Made by a program: the position numbers and the translations under genes | Notes under the pieces: model-generated | Told to the model about the DNA's origin: nothing | The model's input: the letters and a program-made list of their open reading frames with translations, nothing else | The model's database searches: none | NCBI GenBank assembly: GCA_900759445.1 | Contig: CAAEVH010000033.1 | Location: forward strand, 27,538-91,537 | Direction: 5' to 3' | Source: an uncultured Raoultella sp. | GTDB taxonomy: Bacteria > Pseudomonadota > Gammaproteobacteria > Enterobacterales > Enterobacteriaceae | DNA: 64,000 nt | Part shown: positions 60,223 to 64,000 of the stretch, piece after piece | How positions within the stretch are numbered: the first letter of the stretch is position 1 | Layout: every line of letters begins with the position of its first letter

Positions 60223-62181
60223 TTACGACGGCATCGCAATGGCCTGCTTCTCTTCGAGCAGTTTTTCCACGACGCCAGGATCCGCCAGTGTTGACGTATC
60301 GCCGAGGTTGCTGGTATCGCCCGCGGCAATCTTGCGCAGAATACGGCGCATGATCTTGCCCGAGCGGGTTTTCGGTAAGGAATCGGTCCAGTGGAGCACG
60401 TCCGGCGTGGCCAGCGGGCCAATCTCTTTGCGTACCCAGTTGCGTACCTCCGCATACAGCTCCGGCGTCGGCTCTTCACCGTGATTGAGCGTGACGTAAG
60501 CGTAAATCGCCTGACCTTTGATGTTATGCGGAATACCGACCACGGCCGCTTCGGCGATTTTCGGATGCGACACCAGCGCCGATTCGATTTCTGCGGTCCC
60601 CAGGCGGTGGCCAGATACGTTCAGAACGTCGTCCACGCGGCCGGTGATCCAGAAGTAACCATCTTCATCACGACGAGCGCCGTCGCCGCTGAAATACATA
60701 TTTTTGAAGGTGGAGAAGTAGGTCTGTTCAAAGCGCTCGTGGTCGCCGAACAGGGTTCGCGCCTGTCCCGGCCAGGAGTCGGCGATGGCCAGGTTACCTT
60801 CGGTCGCGCCCTCCAGCGGAGTGCCTTCATTGTCGACCAGCACCGGCTGCACGCCGAAGAACGGACGTGTGGCGGAGCCGGCTTTCAGCTCAATGGCGCC
60901 CGGCAGCGGAGTAATCATGAAGCCGCCGGTTTCAGTTTGCCACCAGGTATCCATCACCGGGCATTTCTCGTTGCCAATCTTCTTCCAGTACCACTCCCAG
61001 GCTTCCGGGTTAATCGGCTCGCCGACCGAGCCCAGAATACGCAGGGAAGAGCGGTCAGTGCCTTCGATGGCCTTATCGCCTTCCGCCATCAGCGCGCGGA
61101 TCGCCGTCGGCGCGGTGTAGAGAATATTGACCTTGTGCTTATCGACGACCTGACACATCCGCGCCGGCGTCGGCCAGTTCGGCACGCCTTCAAACATCAG
61201 CGTGGTGGCGCCACAGGCCAGCGGGCCGTACAGCAGATAGCTGTGGCCGGTCACCCAGCCCACGTCAGCGGTACACCAGTAGATGTCGCCCGGATGGTAG
61301 TCGAAGACATATTTGAAGGTGGTGGCGGCATAGACCAGGTAGCCGCCGGTGGTGTGCAGCACCCCTTTGGGCTTACCGGTTGAACCGGAGGTATAGAGGA
61401 TGAACAGCGGGTCTTCCGCATTCATCTCTTCCGGCTGATGCTGGTCGCTGGCTTGCGCAATCAGGTCGCTCCACCACAGGTCGCGACCTTCCTGCCAGTC
61501 GATTTTGCCGCCGGTACGTTGGAGCACCACCACGTGCTCGATGCTTTTCACGTTCGGATTTTTTAACGCGTCGTCAACGTTCTTCTTCAGCGGAATCGCA
61601 CGTCCGGCGCGCAACCCTTCATCGGAAGTAATGACCAGACGAGAATTCGAGTCAATGATACGTCCGGCAACCGCTTCGGGAGAAAAACCGCCGAAGATCA
61701 CCGAGTGGATAGCGCCGATACGGGCGCAGGCCAGCATAGCGACGGCGGCTTCCGGCACCATTGGCATATAGATAGCGACGACATCGCCCTTTTTAATGCC
61801 GAGGTCGAGCAGGACGTTAGCAAAACGGCAGACGTCGTGATGGAGCTCGCGATAAGTGATGTGTTTGCTCTGGCTGGCGTCGTCGCCTTCCCAGATAATC
61901 GCGGTCTGGTCGCCGCGTTCGGCCAGGTGGCGATCGAGGCAGTTAGCGGCAAGATTCAGCGTGCCGTCTTCATACCATTTAATAGAGACGTTGCCCGGTG
62001 CGAATGAGGTGTTCTTCACGCGCGTATAGGGCCGCATCCAGTCAAGGATTTTGCCTTGCTCACCCCAGAACGCATCCGGGTCGGTGACAGATTGGTGATA
62101 CTGCGCCTTGTACTGTTCCGGGTTAATCAGGCAGCTGTCCGCAATGTTAGCGGGAATAGAGTGCTTATGTATTTGGCTCAT
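60223..62181 (-). CDS. acs: Acetyl-CoA synthetase Acs
   Basis: Acs activates acetate to acetyl-CoA through an acetyl-AMP intermediate, letting cells scavenge low acetate. The 652-residue protein has the ANL fold: the phosphate loop [11 protein letters not shown] (about 264), the TWWQTETGG acyl-binding motif (about 412), hinge [11 protein letters not shown] (about 517-527) and the acetylation-controlled Lys609 in [12 protein letters not shown]. First gene of acs-yjcH-actP. It diverges from gltP over a 411-base gap where CRP should act, though I saw only a weak CRP match (GGACAGATCACGC, about 62267-62279). Confidence 0.98.
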   Translation of the reverse strand: MSQIHKHSIPANIADSCLINPEQYKAQYHQSVTDPDAFWGEQGKILDWMRPYTRVKNTSFAPGNVSIKWYEDGTLNLAANCLDRHLAERGDQTAIIWEGDDASQSKHITYRELHHDVCRFANVLLDLGIKKGDVVAIYMPMVPEAAVAMLACARIGAIHSVIFGGFSPEAVAGRIIDSNSRLVITSDEGLRAGRAIPLKKNVDDALKNPNVKSIEHVVVLQRTGGKIDWQEGRDLWWSDLIAQASDQHQPEEMNAEDPLFILYTSGSTGKPKGVLHTTGGYLVYAATTFKYVFDYHPGDIYWCTADVGWVTGHSYLLYGPLACGATTLMFEGVPNWPTPARMCQVVDKHKVNILYTAPTAIRALMAEGDKAIEGTDRSSLRILGSVGEPINPEAWEWYWKKIGNEKCPVMDTWWQTETGGFMITPLPGAIELKAGSATRPFFGVQPVLVDNEGTPLEGATEGNLAIADSWPGQARTLFGDHERFEQTYFSTFKNMYFSGDGARRDEDGYFWITGRVDDVLNVSGHRLGTAEIESALVSHPKIAEAAVVGIPHNIKGQAIYAYVTLNHGEEPTPELYAEVRNWVRKEIGPLATPDVLHWTDSLPKTRSGKIMRRILRKIAAGDTSNLGDTSTLADPGVVEKLLEEKQAIAMPS

Positions 62182-62592
62182 GGCTTTTTTTCTCCTGTAG
62201 GTTGTTAAATATATGTCAAGTAAACGTTAAGAGTAGGGGCTTTCGCGGCTTTGTTTGCTATTTGGGGGACAGATCACGCATTGATTCAACTGAATGAAAA
62301 TCAATCAAATGAAACTTTGAAGTGAAATAATTTCAGAAATGTATTTATAGAAATGGAAGCTATGAAATTTTTTTTATAACAGATACTTATGCATCAGAAG
62401 TGGGGAAAGTTAGCGAATTTATGCAGAAACCCAGAGAAAAGCCCTGTTCTTAAACGCTTGCGTAGCATGCCGTGCAGATGATACTGATACCGCGCGTTAA
62501 AAAACCCCATAGAGCAACGCAACACAATTCATATCCCTTTCAGTGGGCATCATGACTTCCGGGAATGGTGCCTCTCATTGAGGAAGTCAGTA
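62182..62592. promoter_or_regulatory. acs-gltP divergent region
   Basis: This 411-base gap replaces the nrfABCDEFG operon found between acs and gltP in E. coli. It contains an AT-rich part (62280-62400) that should hold acs and gltP promoters. I found no ORF, tRNA or remnant of nrf genes. Confidence 0.6.
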
Positions 62593-63906
62593 GTGAAGAA
62601 AAAAACAAAAGTCAGCCTGGCCTGGCAGATTTTGCTGGCCCTGGTGCTGGGTATTCTGCTGGGCAGCTATCTGCATTACCATGCCGACGGTCGTGATTGG
62701 TTAATTGCGAATTTCCTGACGCCGGCAGGCGATATCTTTATCCACCTGATCAAGATGATCGTCGTTCCGATTGTTATCTCGACGCTGATTGTCGGGATTG
62801 CGGGCGTTGGCGACGCGAAGCAGCTGGGCCGTATCGGCGCGAAAACCATTATCTATTTTGAAGTGATCACCACCGTGGCGATCGTGCTGGGGATTACCCT
62901 GGCCAACGTCTTCCAGCCGGGTAGCGGTATTGATATGTCGCAGCTGGCCGCGGTGGATATTTCGAAATATCAAAGCACAACGGCAGAGGTGCAAAGTCAC
63001 GCTCACGGCCTGATGGGAACGATACTGTCGCTGGTGCCGACCAACATTGTCGCGTCGATGGCGAAAGGCGATATGTTGCCGATTATCTTCTTCTCGGTAC
63101 TGTTCGGTCTGGGACTCTCTTCGCTGCCAGCGACCCATCGTGAACCGCTGGTGACCGTTTTCCGCTCCATTTCCGAAACCATGTTCAAAGTGACCCACAT
63201 GGTGATGCGCTATGCGCCGGTCGGGGTGTTTGCGCTGATTTCGGTGACCGTTGCCACCTTTGGCTTCGCCTCGCTGTGGCCGCTGGCCAAACTGGTTATC
63301 CTGGTCTACTTCGCGATTCTGTTCTTCGCGCTGGTGGTGCTGGGGATCGTGGCGCGGGTATGCGGATTAAGTATCTGGATTCTGATCCGTATCCTGAAAG
63401 ACGAGCTGATTCTGGCCTACTCTACCGCCAGCTCCGAGAGCGTATTGCCGCGTATTATTGAGAAGATGGAAGCCTATGGCGCGCCGGCTTCTATTACCAG
63501 CTTTGTCGTGCCGACCGGCTACTCGTTTAACCTCGATGGCTCAACGCTGTATCAGAGCATCGCGGCGATCTTTATTGCCCAGCTGTACGGTATTGACCTG
63601 TCGCTGTGGCAGGAGATAACCCTGGTGCTGACGCTGATGGTAACTTCGAAAGGGATTGCCGGCGTGCCGGGCGTCTCCTTCGTGGTGCTGCTGGCGACGC
63701 TGGGGAGCGTAGGGATTCCACTGGAAGGGCTGGCCTTTATTGCTGGCGTTGACCGTATCCTCGATATGGCGCGTACCGCGCTGAACGTGGTGGGGAATGC
63801 GCTGGCGGTACTGGTGATTGCCAAGTGGGAGCACAAGTTTGACCGCAAAAAAGCGCTGGCCTATGAGCGTGAAGTGCTGGGCAAATTTGATAAAACGGCA
63901 CAGTAA
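62593..63906 (+). CDS. gltP: Glutamate/aspartate:proton symporter GltP (GTG start)
   Basis: GltP is the proton-coupled glutamate/aspartate importer of the DAACS family. Started at the GTG at 62593 (GAGGAAGTCA upstream) the protein has 437 residues, as in E. coli; the open frame extends to a TTG at 62578. Family signatures: the serine-rich hairpin AYSTASSESVLPRII (about 276-290), VPTGYSFNLDGSTLYQ (about 305-320), MVTSKGIAGVPGVSFVVL (about 352-369) and DRILDMARTALNVVGNALA (about 393-411) with substrate-binding Asp, Arg and Asn. Eight helices and two re-entrant loops are expected. Confidence 0.96.
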   Translation: MKKKTKVSLAWQILLALVLGILLGSYLHYHADGRDWLIANFLTPAGDIFIHLIKMIVVPIVISTLIVGIAGVGDAKQLGRIGAKTIIYFEVITTVAIVLGITLANVFQPGSGIDMSQLAAVDISKYQSTTAEVQSHAHGLMGTILSLVPTNIVASMAKGDMLPIIFFSVLFGLGLSSLPATHREPLVTVFRSISETMFKVTHMVMRYAPVGVFALISVTVATFGFASLWPLAKLVILVYFAILFFALVVLGIVARVCGLSIWILIRILKDELILAYSTASSESVLPRIIEKMEAYGAPASITSFVVPTGYSFNLDGSTLYQSIAAIFIAQLYGIDLSLWQEITLVLTLMVTSKGIAGVPGVSFVVLLATLGSVGIPLEGLAFIAGVDRILDMARTALNVVGNALAVLVIAKWEHKFDRKKALAYEREVLGKFDKTAQ

Positions 63907-63973
63907 AATGCAAAACCCGGCGCTATCGCGTCGGGCTCAGATTGTAGACAAAGAGTCAGCGTCTTAAATTGCC

Positions 63974-64000
63974 CGGCGGCGCTGCGCTTGCGCGGGCCGA
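63974..64000 (+). repeat. REP-like element, cut by the window end
   Basis: GCCCGGCGGCGCTGCGC-TTGCGCGGGC is a REP palindrome of the same type as at 55888 and runs into the window edge. Confidence 0.75.

Overview
This window comes from the chromosome of a Klebsiella/Raoultella-type member of the Enterobacterales. Gene order follows the Escherichia coli pgi-to-gltP stretch almost throughout, the proteins are close to their E. coli counterparts, and REP-like palindromes of the kind common in Klebsiella sit in several gaps. Species cannot be fixed from this window alone. No rRNA, tRNA, insertion sequence, prophage or CRISPR array was seen.

Layout. 1-2093: the 3' end of pgi, two acetyltransferase genes in place of the E. 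coli yjbEFGH genes, and psiE; xylE is absent. 2094-10062: the maltose regulon, with malEFG and malK-lamB-malM diverging from a control region carrying MalT-box-like repeats; malG has a long 3' UTR that may yield a MalH-like sRNA. 10183-15380: ubiCA, plsB, dgkA and lexA, with two SOS boxes before lexA. 15410-30696: dinF, yjbJ, zur, a cupin gene, dusA, pspG (sigma54 promoter), qorA, dnaB, alr, tyrB, aphA, yjbQR, uvrA and ssb, with a shared SOS box between uvrA and ssb.

30795-48088 is an accessory block inserted between ssb and yjcB. It carries a periplasmic lytic transglycosylase fused to a solute-binding domain, a second FepA-type enterobactin receptor behind Fur-box-like sequence, a small AraC regulator, a possible small transcript with a 35-codon ORF, a full-length second copy of BamA, a Cys-rich orphan, a FidL-like/CadC-like membrane regulator pair, and a complete ecp (E. 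coli common pilus) operon ecpABCDE preceded by a LuxR-type regulator that does not look like classical EcpR. The block is rich in outer-membrane barrels (receptor, usher) beside an extra barrel-insertion machine, which makes it the most interesting part of the window.

48136-63906 returns to the conserved backbone: yjcB, pdeC, soxS/soxR with the shared SoxR operator, a glutathione transferase, ghxP, yjcE, a LysR-cidA/lrgA-cidB/lrgB module, actP-yjcH-acs (acetate uptake and activation) and gltP. The nrf operon found between acs and gltP in E. coli is missing. The window ends inside a REP-like element.
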